64,000 bases of DNA from an uncultured Lachnospiraceae bacterium (GCA_947630805.1 CANRIV010000011.1:1-64000); one strand, 5' to 3'. Counted from the stretch's first letter, positions 1-9,477 are shown. The notes: generated by a model from the letters alone, not told the origin. Translations and numbers: made by a program.

Positions 1-2
1 GT

Positions 3-47
3 GTTGATATTGATTATAACAAAGTTGAGAAGAAAGGAGCGTATTGA
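3..47 (+). CDS. 3' end of an upstream gene (partial, uncertain)
   Basis: One frame is open from the window edge and ends at the TGA at 45-47, giving a C-terminus reading VDIDYNKVEKKGAY. The stop shares its last base with the ATG at 47 (TGATG), the usual layout of translationally coupled genes. With only 14 codons visible, no function can be assigned. The claim rests only on the open frame and this overlap. Confidence 0.35.
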   Translation, partial: VDIDYNKVEKKGAY

Positions 48-262
48 TGTATTTGAACATAAATACATCATACAAGAGAAATATGAGTGATTTACCAAGA
101 GATCCGGTTATGCTGCTTAGTGTGGTCAATACAAATCTGAGAGACTATTATGGCAGTCTGGAAGAGTTTTGCAGGGCAAAAGACGTTAATACAGAGGAAA
201 TTAAGGAAAAACTTTCCACAATAAATTATCAGTATGATAAGACCAGAAATCAGTTTATTTAA
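47..262 (+). CDS. DUF4250-type small protein
   Basis: This 71-residue protein contains LPRDPVMLLSVVNTNLRD followed by a short acidic helical stretch and a YQYDKTRNQF ending, which I recognise as the DUF4250 family of small clostridial proteins with no assigned function. The start at 47 is chosen because AGAAAGGAG at 31-39 is well placed. An internal ATG at 83 would give the roughly 60-residue length usual for the family but has only a weak ribosome site, so the first 12 residues may not be part of the conserved domain. The start overlaps the stop of an upstream frame by one base. An intrinsic terminator follows at 313-350. Confidence 0.7.
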   Translation: MYLNINTSYKRNMSDLPRDPVMLLSVVNTNLRDYYGSLEEFCRAKDVNTEEIKEKLSTINYQYDKTRNQFI

Positions 263-312
263 GTGGTGTATCTGTTTCTTTGCCATAAAAATAAGTAAAA
301 TAAGTGATAATA

Positions 313-350
313 AAAAACGGCTTTCCCATACCGGATAAAGTCGTTTTTTA
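313..350 (+). terminator. Intrinsic terminator after the DUF4250 gene, possibly bidirectional
   Basis: AAAACGGCTTT pairs with AAAGTCGTTTT (one G-U pair) around a CCCATACCGGAT loop and runs into a T tract. An A tract on the left arm means it could also serve the citrate synthase gene arriving on the minus strand. Confidence 0.75.
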
Positions 351-394
351 TTTGTAAGATATTTGATATTTTGAGTAAAAGTGCTATACGATTT

Positions 395-1774
395 CTATCT
401 GTCGCTTAAAGGAACGTAAGAAGTTTTTCTGGCTACATTTTTGTAGGCAGGACGAATAATCTTTCCGGCATTGATGATTTCCTCTATTCGGTGTGCGCTC
501 CATCCGGCCATTCTTGCAGCAGCAAACATTGGTGTATACAATTCGTCCGGAAGTCCCAGCATAGAGTATACAAATCCGCTGTAAAAGTCCACATTAGCAC
601 TGACACTCTTAGTGCGGCTGTGAGATTTTGATATTACTTCAGGCGCCAGACGTTCTACATTTTCATATAGTTTAAATTCTTCCATACGCCCTTTTTCTTT
701 CGCAAGTTTTTTTGTAAAAGATTTTAACAATTTTGCTCTTGGGTCTGAGATGACATAAACAGCATGTCCGATGCCGTAAATCAATCCGGATTTATCAAAA
801 ATACGTTTATCCAGAATCGCTTTTAAATAATTTTTGATTTCTTCATCATCATTCCAGTCGTTGACTGTCTCTTTCATGTTATCGAACATATGCTTCACTT
901 TAATATTTGCACCGCCATGTTTTGGCCCTTTCAGGGAACAAAGCGAAGCGGCAATAGCAGAATATGTGTCTGTACCTGAGGAAGAAACAACGTGGTTTGT
1001 AAATGTAGAGTTGTTACCTCCTCCATGTTCTGCGTGAAGCACTAATGCCAAATCAAGAATTCTGGCTTCCAGTTCCGTGTAGGAACTGTCAGGACGCAGC
1101 AGACGCAGGATATTTTCAGCAGTAGACAGCATCGGATTTGGATTGATAATATGAAGATTATCCCCGTAATGATAGTGACGCATAGAGTGATATCCGTAAA
1201 CAGAAATCAGAGGGACCCGGGCAATGAGGCTCAAACTCTGTCGCAATACATTGGAAATAGAAGTATCATCCGGGTTGCTGTCCCAGGAATAGAGAGAAAG
1301 AACGCTTTTTGCCAGCAAATTCATCATATCTTTACTGGTGGCTTTCATAATAATATCTCTGACAAAGGAACTTGGAAGATTTCGATATTCTGCAAGTACA
1401 TGGTTAAAGTTTTCCAGCCTTTTTGGATTTGGAAGTTCCCCAAACAGTAAAAGATAAGTCACTTCTTCAAAGCCGAATCTTTTTTCGGATAGAAATCCTT
1501 CCACAATTTCATTAATATCAATTCCCCGATAAAAAAGCTGTCCTTCGCAGGCCACGGTCTTTCCATCGATTACTTCAAAAGAATGAACATCTCCAATCTC
1601 TGTCAGACCGGTCAGCACACCTTTTCCACCCTTTTCCCTCAGGCCTCGTTTAACGTTAAATTTGTCATACAACATAGGGTCAATACAGGAGTTATTGACA
1701 CATCTGTCAGCATATTTATTAATTTGCAAGGTAAGTTTATCGTCAGTATTATTGTGTTTTTCATTTATTATCAT
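395..1774 (-). CDS. gltA: Citrate synthase
   Basis: Citrate synthase condenses oxaloacetate and acetyl-CoA to citrate in the cytoplasm. Family landmarks are visible: LHAEHGGGNNS near residue 247, GPKHGGAN near 283, GIGHAVY near 336 and NVDFYSG near 395. These carry the catalytic His and Asp residues. At 459 residues it is of normal length. The start is placed at 1774 because AAAGGAG at 1781-1787 lies six bases before that ATG; the ATG at 1792 would put the ribosome site inside the gene. No aconitase or isocitrate dehydrogenase gene is next to it. In a fermenter it probably feeds 2-oxoglutarate and glutamate synthesis rather than a full cycle. It is monocistronic, with its own promoter at 1848-1876. 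Confidence 0.95.
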   Translation of the reverse strand: MIINEKHNNTDDKLTLQINKYADRCVNNSCIDPMLYDKFNVKRGLREKGGKGVLTGLTEIGDVHSFEVIDGKTVACEGQLFYRGIDINEIVEGFLSEKRFGFEEVTYLLLFGELPNPKRLENFNHVLAEYRNLPSSFVRDIIMKATSKDMMNLLAKSVLSLYSWDSNPDDTSISNVLRQSLSLIARVPLISVYGYHSMRHYHYGDNLHIINPNPMLSTAENILRLLRPDSSYTELEARILDLALVLHAEHGGGNNSTFTNHVVSSSGTDTYSAIAASLCSLKGPKHGGANIKVKHMFDNMKETVNDWNDDEEIKNYLKAILDKRIFDKSGLIYGIGHAVYVISDPRAKLLKSFTKKLAKEKGRMEEFKLYENVERLAPEVISKSHSRTKSVSANVDFYSGFVYSMLGLPDELYTPMFAAARMAGWSAHRIEEIINAGKIIRPAYKNVARKTSYVPLSDR

Positions 1775-1847
1775 AAAAATCTCCTTTGTCATTTGTATTT
1801 TTTATTTTTCTAAAAATTGTAAAGCTATTTTATTTCTTAGGAGTATT

Positions 1848-1876
1848 ATTTTACCATAAAATCTGTTTTTGCTCAA
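1848..1876 (-). promoter_or_regulatory. Sigma-A promoter for citrate synthase
   Basis: On the minus strand TTGAGC, 17 bases, TAAAAT, with an extended -10 (TG one base before the -10 box). It lies about 75 bases upstream of the gene start. Confidence 0.6.
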
Positions 1877-2014
1877 TGAACGACAGTAATATCAAAATGA
1901 ACGCAAAGAAAGTGAAATTCAGGCAACATTTTTTCTGCTAAGATACAAAGATGTGAAATATTGAAAAAGAGTGAAAAATATGTAAAATATAGTGAAGTTC
2001 ATTAGCTTTTGTGG

Positions 2015-2020
2015 TAAAAT
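2015..2020 (+). promoter_or_regulatory. Candidate extended -10 element upstream of rarA
   Basis: TGGTAAAAT matches an extended -10 (TG, one base, TAAAAT). The -35 region 17 bases upstream (GTGAAG) is poor, so this is only a candidate. It would give a leader of about 100 bases. Confidence 0.35.
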
Positions 2021-2128
2021 TATATAGAATTATGTCATGGCAAAAAAAGGCGTAAAGTGGAAACAACTTTCGGCTTTGGCTTGTAATAAAATGGAAAAAT
2101 ATGCCGGACAAAGCGTTAGGAGACAAAT

Positions 2129-3445
2129 ATGGACATATTTGATTATGCAGAAAATATAAATCGCAAAAAAGAATCACCGCTTGCCAGCAGATTAAGGCCA
2201 AAAACGCTCGAACAGGTTGTGGGACAGGAGCATATCATTGGAAAGGATAAGCTGCTGTACCGGGCGATTCAAGCCGATAAAATCAGCTCGGTTATATTCT
2301 ATGGGCCTCCGGGTACCGGTAAGACTACACTGGCAAAGGTCATTGCAAATACGACCAGCGCAGAGTTTGTGCAGTTAAATGCTACGGTAGCAGGAAAAAA
2401 GGATATGGAAGAGGTGGTCGCACAGGCAAAACAGAATATGGCCATGAGCGGGAAAAAGACAATTTTGTTTGTAGATGAGATTCATCGATTTAATAAAGGA
2501 CAGCAGGATTATTTACTCCCCTTTGTGGAGGATGGAACAGTAATTTTAGTGGGGGCCACCACGGAAAATCCATATTTTGAGGTAAATACGGCTTTGATTT
2601 CCCGCTCTATTATTTTCGAACTATATCCTTTGAGCGAGGATAATATCAGAGAATTAATCTTTCGGGCAATCGAAGACAAAGAATGTGGTATGGGTGTATA
2701 TGATGCCACAATAGAGGATGCGGCGGTGGAATTTCTGGCGCAGATATCCAATGGAGATGCCAGGACAGCATTAAATGCAGTAGAGCTTGGAGTACTGACT
2801 ACAGACCCGTCCACGGATGGCAGAATTCATATTACACTGGAGGTGGCACAGCAATGCGTTCAAAAGCGAGTTCTCCGGTATGACAAGACAGGAGATAACC
2901 ACTATGACACAATTTCTGCTTTTATTAAAAGTATGAGAGGCTCAGATCCGGACGCGGCAGTCTATTATCTGGCAAAAATGCTCTATGCGGGCGAGAGTGT
3001 GGATTTTATTGCCCGAAGAATTATGATATGTGCGGCAGAAGATGTGGGAATGGCAAATCCGCAGGCGCTGGTAGTGGCAAATGCGGCGGCAGAGGCGGTA
3101 CATAAGCTGGGAATGCCGGAGGCGCGAATTGTGCTCTCTGAGGCAGTGATTTATGTAGCAACCTCCCCGAAAAGCAATTCCGCAATATGTGCGATTGACA
3201 GTGCAATGGAAACTGTAAAAAATACCATTACAGCAAAAGTTCCGGCGCATCTAATGGACTCTCACTATAAAGGGGCGGAAAAACTTGGGCATGGAATCGG
3301 ATACAAATATGCCCACAATTATCCAAATCATTATGTAAAGCAACAGTATCTTCCGGATGGGTTAGAAGGGAGTACCTTTTATAAACCCGGAGAGTTGGGA
3401 TATGAAACAAAAGTAAAGGAATATTTTAAATTTATTGATAAATAG
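2129..3445 (+). CDS. rarA: Replication-associated recombination protein A (RarA/MgsA family AAA+ ATPase)
   Basis: A 438-residue AAA+ ATPase of the RarA/MgsA/WRNIP1 family, which acts at stalled replication forks. The Walker A motif GPPGTGKTT is near residues 59-67 and Walker B ILFVDEIH near 111-118. The C-terminal half has the family's tetramerisation region with typical stretches such as GSDPDAAVYYLAKML and SPKSNSAI. The start is well supported by TTAGGAGA just upstream. It is followed 15 bases later by the large gene at 3460, so it probably heads that operon. RarA itself is a housekeeping factor; its link to the unknown downstream genes is positional only. Confidence 0.95.
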   Translation: MDIFDYAENINRKKESPLASRLRPKTLEQVVGQEHIIGKDKLLYRAIQADKISSVIFYGPPGTGKTTLAKVIANTTSAEFVQLNATVAGKKDMEEVVAQAKQNMAMSGKKTILFVDEIHRFNKGQQDYLLPFVEDGTVILVGATTENPYFEVNTALISRSIIFELYPLSEDNIRELIFRAIEDKECGMGVYDATIEDAAVEFLAQISNGDARTALNAVELGVLTTDPSTDGRIHITLEVAQQCVQKRVLRYDKTGDNHYDTISAFIKSMRGSDPDAAVYYLAKMLYAGESVDFIARRIMICAAEDVGMANPQALVVANAAAEAVHKLGMPEARIVLSEAVIYVATSPKSNSAICAIDSAMETVKNTITAKVPAHLMDSHYKGAEKLGHGIGYKYAHNYPNHYVKQQYLPDGLEGSTFYKPGELGYETKVKEYFKFIDK

Positions 3446-3459
3446 CAGAGGTACTTTAA

Positions 3460-6400
3460 TTGAAATCATTGATGGAAAGACTCGCATCGGGAAATGCAGT
3501 ATATGAAACTCCGGATGCGCTAATATCAGAAAACAGAATATCTGTAGAACTGGAAAGTGGAAGTTCCATGCAGGGAGAAATTACGATTCAGGGACAGAAT
3601 GGCAAAAGTGTCAAAGGTGTGGTTTTTTCAACAGACAGTCATATTGTTTTTGAAAACAACCAGTTCAATGGAATCCACAATACAGTGAAATATACGGCGC
3701 TGAGTAAAAATTTGCTGAATGGCCAAATCTGTAGTGGAACAATAAGTGTCGTAACAACCGCAGGGGATTATGCGATTCCATTTGCTATTACCGTAAAAGA
3801 AAGAAAAATTCAAACGACGATGGGTACACTGTCTGACTTAAAAGATTTCGTAAAACTGGTGCAGCAAAGTTATGATGAAGCACTCATTCTTTTTCTCTCT
3901 AAAGAGTTTCAGGATTATTTTCTTGGAGAGAATCTGTACGCTTTAAGTCTCTACCGCCAGGTTATGAAAAATACGAACAGAAATATTGCGTTGGAAGAAT
4001 TTCTGGTGGGCATGAAATTAAAAGAGCGGGTAAGTATAGCAATTACAGATAAAATACATGAATATACGGACATTACGGAAAACTATGGCGGCGTACTCAA
4101 TATATCCAGAAGCAGCTGGGGATATGTGGATATTGATGTGTCTGTGCAGGGAGATTTTTTATATCATTGCAAAGAAAAGATTTCCGGAGAAGAATTTAAT
4201 GGAAAAATAGCAGAATATCAATACTTCATCAATGCCGGAAAACTGCATGGAGGAAGCAACTGTGGAAGAATTATTTTGAAAACCTCCAATGAAACCATTA
4301 CTTTTGACATTGTAATTGTAAACCAGAAAAATAAAATAGAAGAATATATCAATGAAAAAAAGAGCGATGTCCGGCTGGTAAAGAATTATCTGGATTTTAG
4401 AACAGGAAAAATAGACGGAACTACATGGCTTGACACAATGTCCGGGATTGCGAAGGAACGTCTGGCGCATAATAAAAATGACGGCGTCGGTCTGCTTGCA
4501 AAAGCCCAGGTGTCGATACTGCAAAAAAATACAGAGTTGGCAAATCAATATTTGAGCGAGGTATCTCAGATTGTAGCGGTAAAAAAATCAAACAGTATTG
4601 TGCAATATTGCTACTATCTCTATTTGAAATCTCTATACAAAAACAATGCCGCTTATACAGATGAGGTAAAAAATGAAATCAGAGAGTATTTTGAAGGCGG
4701 ATTTGACAGATGGCAGTTGCTTTGGCTGCTGTTTTATATGGACGAGAGATATGACGACAATCCAACCTTGAAATATACAATGGTAAAAAGAATGTTTCAT
4801 AATGGGTGTACCAGCCCGATTATGTATTATGAAGCCGCCAATGTATTGAATCAGCAGCCGGAACTGCTCCGGATTTTGAATAAATTTGAATTACAGGTAC
4901 TTAATTTTGCAGGCAGATACCATATGGTTTCACGAAATCTGGCAAGACAAACTGCCGAATTGATTTCTAAGGAAAGGACTGTCAGTGATACGCATATCAG
5001 GATTCTGAGCCAGATTTATCAGGACATTCAGGATGATGACGTGTTGGGCTGTATCTGTGCGCAAATTATTCATGGAAACCGAAAAGAGAGAGAATATTTC
5101 CACTGGTTGGAAGAAGGGGTCAAAAAAGAATTAAAAATTACAAATTTATATGAATATTATATTTATACGATAAACACAGAGGATTATCCATTATTAGAAA
5201 AGGCGGCCTATAAATATTTTTCCTACGGAACAGATACACTGGCATATGGCAGAGATTACTTTTATGCGAATCTGATAAAAAATTTTAATGATACCGATGA
5301 AATATATGAAAAGTGCAGAGAAGGTATGGAAAAGTATGCTTTGGAACAGCTGCGCCAGGGCAATAATAATATTCATTTAAGAAAGATATATTCCAAACTG
5401 TTAAGTGATAGTTTTATTGTAGGAAATATTGAGAGCAAAATGCCGGACATTCTGCACACTTATCGGATTACACTGAAAAACCGTAATATTCAAAATGTTA
5501 TTGTCAGTCATAAGGAAATCAATGATATCCAGTGTGAAACAGTAGAAAATGGCAGTGCATACATACAGATGTATACAGAAAATCCGGTCATTGTATTTAC
5601 AGACTATCAGGGAAGAATATTGGCAGATTCTGAATATCAACTTACCGAGATGACCATTGACTGTCCGATTACAAAGAAGGGCACAAATTTTATGATGGAT
5701 TTGTGTCAGATGGAAAAAATAATGAAGGACCCGGAGCAATATCAGGGAAGGATAGCAGAATTGAAAAAAGTGTCAGAATCTTCAATGCTTACCGACCGCT
5801 TTCGATGTCTTTTGCAAAAGTTTATGGTGGATTACTATTATAAAGGATATGATCAGGGGGATTTGGACCTTTATATCCTTCAGATTCCAATGGCAGAGTT
5901 GACAAAAGAATCCAGAAACAAAGTGATTGAAATTCTTATACAGAGAAATCTGATTTCCATGGCGTATCCATATATTGTGAAATATGGTTACAATAATATT
6001 TCCGGTGTGTATTTGGAAAAACTTTGTCTTGAACTTGTAGAATCAGGAGAATATGAAGACAATGAAATTCTGATAGAAATGTGTGCAAATCTTTTCCGTA
6101 ACGGATGCCGAAAGAAAGCAATTTTAAAATATTTAGGAAAATATTATGCGACCGGAACATTGGAAATGTATCAGTTGTTTCTGGCAGCCTGTGCAAAAGA
6201 AATAGAAGATAATACACTTGCAGAGAGACTTTTGGTGCAGTTGATTTTTGAGGCAAATACAGAAGATAAATTGTACCATATCTACCGGGAATATCTGAAA
6301 GGTCCTACAAGTACAGTGATACGAAAGGCATTTTATACTTATGTGACCTATAATTCTTTTATTAAAAAAGTACAGCATAAGGATGACATCTGGGAATTTC

Positions 6401-6996
6401 TGGAACAAGAGTATGCCAATGGGTTAAATACTCCGCTGATTTGTAAAATAACATTTTTGGAAGAAATGTCAAAAAGAGAAGAATTAAGTCAGCAGCAGAT
6501 AAAAATTTCTCAGATGCTGTTAGAAGACCTGGCAAAAAAACATGTGAATCTGGAATTTTATAAAAAGTTTTATCGTTGGTTTAAGATTCCGTTTCAGCTG
6601 ATTGATAAAACAATTATTGATTTTCGTACGAATCCAAAACACCGTGTAGATATTACATATAGTATAAAGACGGCGGAGGGATCTACAAAACAGGTCACAG
6701 AGGAAATGGGAAGTATTTACCAGGGGATTTTTACCAAAGAAATTATTATGTTTTATGGAGAGGAAATTAATTACAGTATTACAGAATATTCTGATGAATT
6801 TCCTCAGGGTAAAATTGTAGACAATTATTCTGTAAAAATAACAGAAAAAAATATCTATAATGATGAAAGCCGGTTTGGAATGATTAATGGAATGATGATT
6901 TGTAAAGATCTTGGCAGAGAAGACGGAGCAAAAGATATTATGCTCACATATCAGCTCTGCAAAGATGCGGGAAAGAAAGTATTTAAGCTGCTTTAG
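3460..6996 (+). CDS. Very large protein of unknown function, beta-sandwich and helical repeats (DUF5717-like)
   Basis: A 1178-residue protein with no signal peptide or clear membrane segment. By eye, residues 20-115 and about 200-290 look like two similar beta-sandwich modules, each ending in an ITV or IVI strand. A long helical-repeat region follows (about 300-640). Another beta-rich stretch is near 645-730, then more helical repeats rich in Tyr, Leu and Lys, and a beta-rich C-terminus from about 1060. It resembles proteins labelled DUF5717 in Lachnospiraceae; that label is from memory. The TTG start at 3460 is chosen because AGAGG lies eight bases upstream, while the in-frame ATG at 3472 has no ribosome site. 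It sits 15 bases after rarA and 16 before the Hsp70-like gene. A scaffold or substrate-binding partner of that ATPase is inferred from position only. Confidence 0.75.
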   Translation: MKSLMERLASGNAVYETPDALISENRISVELESGSSMQGEITIQGQNGKSVKGVVFSTDSHIVFENNQFNGIHNTVKYTALSKNLLNGQICSGTISVVTTAGDYAIPFAITVKERKIQTTMGTLSDLKDFVKLVQQSYDEALILFLSKEFQDYFLGENLYALSLYRQVMKNTNRNIALEEFLVGMKLKERVSIAITDKIHEYTDITENYGGVLNISRSSWGYVDIDVSVQGDFLYHCKEKISGEEFNGKIAEYQYFINAGKLHGGSNCGRIILKTSNETITFDIVIVNQKNKIEEYINEKKSDVRLVKNYLDFRTGKIDGTTWLDTMSGIAKERLAHNKNDGVGLLAKAQVSILQKNTELANQYLSEVSQIVAVKKSNSIVQYCYYLYLKSLYKNNAAYTDEVKNEIREYFEGGFDRWQLLWLLFYMDERYDDNPTLKYTMVKRMFHNGCTSPIMYYEAANVLNQQPELLRILNKFELQVLNFAGRYHMVSRNLARQTAELISKERTVSDTHIRILSQIYQDIQDDDVLGCICAQIIHGNRKEREYFHWLEEGVKKELKITNLYEYYIYTINTEDYPLLEKAAYKYFSYGTDTLAYGRDYFYANLIKNFNDTDEIYEKCREGMEKYALEQLRQGNNNIHLRKIYSKLLSDSFIVGNIESKMPDILHTYRITLKNRNIQNVIVSHKEINDIQCETVENGSAYIQMYTENPVIVFTDYQGRILADSEYQLTEMTIDCPITKKGTNFMMDLCQMEKIMKDPEQYQGRIAELKKVSESSMLTDRFRCLLQKFMVDYYYKGYDQGDLDLYILQIPMAELTKESRNKVIEILIQRNLISMAYPYIVKYGYNNISGVYLEKLCLELVESGEYEDNEILIEMCANLFRNGCRKKAILKYLGKYYATGTLEMYQLFLAACAKEIEDNTLAERLLVQLIFEANTEDKLYHIYREYLKGPTSTVIRKAFYTYVTYNSFIKKVQHKDDIWEFLEQEYANGLNTPLICKITFLEEMSKREELSQQQIKISQMLLEDLAKKHVNLEFYKKFYRWFKIPFQLIDKTIIDFRTNPKHRVDITYSIKTAEGSTKQVTEEMGSIYQGIFTKEIIMFYGEEINYSITEYSDEFPQGKIVDNYSVKITEKNIYNDESRFGMINGMMICKDLGREDGAKDIMLTYQLCKDAGKKVFKLL

Positions 6997-7012
6997 ACAG
7001 GAGGAAATAGAA

Positions 7013-8269
7013 TTGGGGAAAGGAATTATTCTTGGGATAGATTTTTCTATGGAATTTACGCAGATGGCATATCTCGATGATGAAGGAAATCCAAAATCTA
7101 TCTCTTTTGGTACGGAAGACAATTACCTGATACCTACGGTGGTATGCTATAATGAAGAACTGAAAGAATGGTCGGCAGGCGAGGAGGCAATCAATAAAGG
7201 CAGATTAAGCAACAGTACAGTGTACCGGAATCTGCCACTGCTGTTTGAGAAGGAAAATCAAAAGGAACTTCGAAAAAACATAATGGTAGCTTACATATCT
7301 TATCTTCTCAAAATTGCGGTAAATTTCTGCAATGGAAGATTGATCAAAAATATTTTGATTACAGTCAATGAAGTAAATCCTGATATGATAGAAGGCCTGA
7401 CAGAGGTTTTTATAGATTTGGGATATCAGCGGAAGGATATTAAAATTATCAGCCATTCGGAGAGTTTTGTCTATTATGTCCTAAACCAGAACAAAGATAT
7501 TTGGATCAATCAGGTATATTTTCTTGATTTTAGCCGTGAAGGATTTTTTGTCAGAAGGCTGAATGTAATGAAAGGAAGACAGCCTCATGTGGCAGATGTA
7601 AAAATAGAAGAATTGAGTGATAAACTGACGATTCAGATGCTGGAAGAAACCCCGGAAACAGCAGATAGCATTTTGGCAGATTATATGGAGGAAGTCTTAA
7701 AAAAATATGTGGTTTCCGGAGTTTATTTATCCGGAGAGGGCTTTTATAGAGAAGGCTGGGATAAAACATTGTCCGTATTATGCCGGAACAGACGTGTTTT
7801 TAAGGGAAATAATCTGCTTGTAAAAGGTGCGGCTTACGGAGCAAAAGAATTTTTTCATATTCCGTTTTTGGATCAGTATTTGATTTCCTGCAAAGGGAGA
7901 ACGCAGGTCAAAATAATTATGAATGTTAAGCATAAAGAAAGAGACAGCTTTATTACGCTGTCCAACATAGGAGACTACTGGTACCAGGCGCGTTCTAAAG
8001 CAGAGTGTATTATGGAAAAGCCGACAGAAGCTGTTTTTGAGATACAGGATATTATGAATCACAGAAATGAGACGTTTAAAATAGACTTGACGGATTTTCC
8101 GGACCGACCTCCAAAAACGACTCGAATCGAAGTGGATTTCCGGTATCTGTCAGAAAATAAATTTGAAATAGAAGTGAAAGACTTAGGGTTTGGAGAACTG
8201 TTTGCATCTTCCGGAATGTCAGTAAAAAAAGAAGTAGTACTGGATGATGTATTTTCATCCCAGGGATGA
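7013..8269 (+). CDS. Hsp70/actin-fold ATPase-like protein of unknown function (DUF5716-like)
   Basis: A 418-residue protein with the actin/Hsp70 nucleotide-binding fold. The N-terminal ILGIDFSMEFTQMAYLDDEG matches the phosphate-1 loop, ILITVNEV and the region after it match the connect segment, and VSGVYLSGEGF (near 238) plus GAAYGAKEF (near 272) match the adenosine site. The last roughly 130 residues are beta-rich and unlike a DnaK substrate domain. The start is a TTG at 7013 preceded by AGGAGG at 6999-7004. An ATG at 6911 would extend it backwards over the end of the previous gene and lacks a ribosome site. It probably works with the 1178-residue protein upstream, whose stop is 16 bases away. 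It is not DnaK: it is too short and lacks that family's motifs. Confidence 0.8.
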   Translation: MGKGIILGIDFSMEFTQMAYLDDEGNPKSISFGTEDNYLIPTVVCYNEELKEWSAGEEAINKGRLSNSTVYRNLPLLFEKENQKELRKNIMVAYISYLLKIAVNFCNGRLIKNILITVNEVNPDMIEGLTEVFIDLGYQRKDIKIISHSESFVYYVLNQNKDIWINQVYFLDFSREGFFVRRLNVMKGRQPHVADVKIEELSDKLTIQMLEETPETADSILADYMEEVLKKYVVSGVYLSGEGFYREGWDKTLSVLCRNRRVFKGNNLLVKGAAYGAKEFFHIPFLDQYLISCKGRTQVKIIMNVKHKERDSFITLSNIGDYWYQARSKAECIMEKPTEAVFEIQDIMNHRNETFKIDLTDFPDRPPKTTRIEVDFRYLSENKFEIEVKDLGFGELFASSGMSVKKEVVLDDVFSSQG

Positions 8270-8321
8270 AAAACAGGTACGGTGCCCGTAAGTAGTATTG
8301 TTTATCGGTAAAGGAGAGGAC

Positions 8322-9101
8322 ATGAATGATATAACATTATGTACGATACATACAGAGAAACCTTTTTATATAAAGGAAATTAATAAAAATATTTATTCTA
8401 TAGAGGAATTAAGCTATTATCTGTATAATAATCTCTATCTGATAGAAGACCAGTTTTTTAGCGAGGAACTGATTGATTATATTGAAAATGAGTTGGGTCT
8501 TACAACGATAGCTTCCGGTATACGGCAGATTATTGCCAACAAAGGGGAATTGGGAGAAAAAATATCCTTTGTGATAAAAAATTCAGGATACTATACAGAA
8601 AAAGAAGCAGAAAAACTGGAAAATCATTTGGTCATGTTATGTTCAAAAACAGCCGCGGAACGAATGAAAGCTAAGGCCGATATTTTGATGGACACAGAAA
8701 AATATAATATGGCAATTCATTATTACAATAGTATTTTAAGTAAAGCGATCAATAATGAACTGCCGGAAAGATTTTATGGAGATGTATACAATAATCTGGG
8801 TGTTGCCTATGCAAGATTATTTGAATATGAGCAGGCTGCTTCGGCATTCCAGTGTGCTTACCGTTTAAACAAATCTACAGAATCTCTGGAATCTATCATT
8901 ATGTGTGATTTAATCAGTGGTAATGAAAAGAGACTTAAAATTGATAAGGAAAAATATGGCGTCACGGACACAGTGATAAACAGATTACGTGCGGAGATTA
9001 TCAAACTTAAAGTTCATATTCAGTCAGAATGGGACGAGAGCAGGGAAGAGGATTATATTAAACAATGCAAAAAGGAATATATTGTAGAAGTCAACAGCTA
9101 G
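8322..9101 (+). CDS. TPR-like protein of unknown function
   Basis: A 259-residue soluble protein. Residues about 110-200 form TPR-like helical pairs (MKAKADILMDTEKYNMAIHY; NNLGVAYARLFEYEQAASAF). The N-terminal part, TLCTIHTEKPFYIKEINKNI onwards, has no domain I recognise. The start is the ATG at 8322, with AAGGAG at 8311-8316; a TTG at 8298 is in frame but lacks a ribosome site. It follows the Hsp70-like gene by 52 bases and precedes the valS promoter, so it closes the rarA-led gene group. A co-chaperone or adaptor role is plausible from the TPRs next to an Hsp70-like protein, but this is inference. Confidence 0.75.
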   Translation: MNDITLCTIHTEKPFYIKEINKNIYSIEELSYYLYNNLYLIEDQFFSEELIDYIENELGLTTIASGIRQIIANKGELGEKISFVIKNSGYYTEKEAEKLENHLVMLCSKTAAERMKAKADILMDTEKYNMAIHYYNSILSKAINNELPERFYGDVYNNLGVAYARLFEYEQAASAFQCAYRLNKSTESLESIIMCDLISGNEKRLKIDKEKYGVTDTVINRLRAEIIKLKVHIQSEWDESREEDYIKQCKKEYIVEVNS

Positions 9102-9144
9102 CAAATCCGGGGAGCGACAAAAATTCTGAAAGAAAAAGGAAGAG

Positions 9145-9173
9145 TTGACAAACCCGGGGAAAGAATTTATGAT
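9145..9173 (+). promoter_or_regulatory. Sigma-A promoter for the valS T-box transcript
   Basis: TTGACA, 17 bases, TATGAT: a near-consensus sigma-A promoter. Transcription would begin near 9180, just before T-box stem I. Confidence 0.8.
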
Positions 9174-9180
9174 AATAAAA

Positions 9181-9447
9181 AATGCGTTGAAGAAAAGGAG
9201 TAGCGGATAACTCTTTCCCAGAGAGCAGAGGATAGGTGGAAGCTCTGTATTGAAGTGTTCGTGAAGGTAGTTTTGGAGCAGAAACGGTGAACAAAAAGTA
9301 GCTGTTTACGGCTCGTCCCCGTTATAGGATAAGATAAGTGATAAGACAAAGGTGGTACCGCGGGATTTCCGCCCTTTGACGGTACCGGCATAAAATACGC
9401 AGGAAAACAGTCATGCTGATATCGTAGAAGCAGGGCTGTTTTTCTTT
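9181..9447 (+). promoter_or_regulatory. T-box leader (tRNA-Val responsive) for valS
   Basis: The 14-base T-box core is present as AAAGGTGGTACCGCGG at 9348-9363, in an antiterminator that competes with the terminator at 9401-9447. Stem I spans roughly 9186-9285 and contains the AGTA element near its base and an AGAGAGCAGAGGA-type upper region. The specifier is read as GTA at 9267-9269 (context GAAG-GTA-GTT), a valine codon, which agrees with the downstream gene. Uncharged tRNA-Val would stabilise the antiterminator and allow valS transcription. This element accounts for the 376-base gap between the TPR-like gene and valS. Confidence 0.92.
9401..9447 (+). terminator. T-box regulated intrinsic terminator
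   Basis: GGAAAACAG pairs with CTGTTTTTC and is followed by TTTATTT. It lies immediately after the antiterminator region and 30 bases before the valS start, as expected for T-box transcription attenuation. Confidence 0.8.
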
Positions 9448-9477
9448 ATTTGAAAAAACAGAAGAATGGAGAGAAGA

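Noticed and set aside
6911-7012. Longer N-terminus for the Hsp70-like protein starting at the ATG at 6911
   Set aside because: It would overlap 86 bases of the previous gene, has no ribosome site and adds residues before the phosphate-1 motif that do not fit the fold. The TTG at 7013 has AGGAGG.
6520-7122. 200-codon minus-strand frame over the junction of the large gene and the Hsp70-like gene
   Set aside because: Antisense to two supported genes, rich in Phe/Ile/Cys as expected from reverse reading of A-rich codons.
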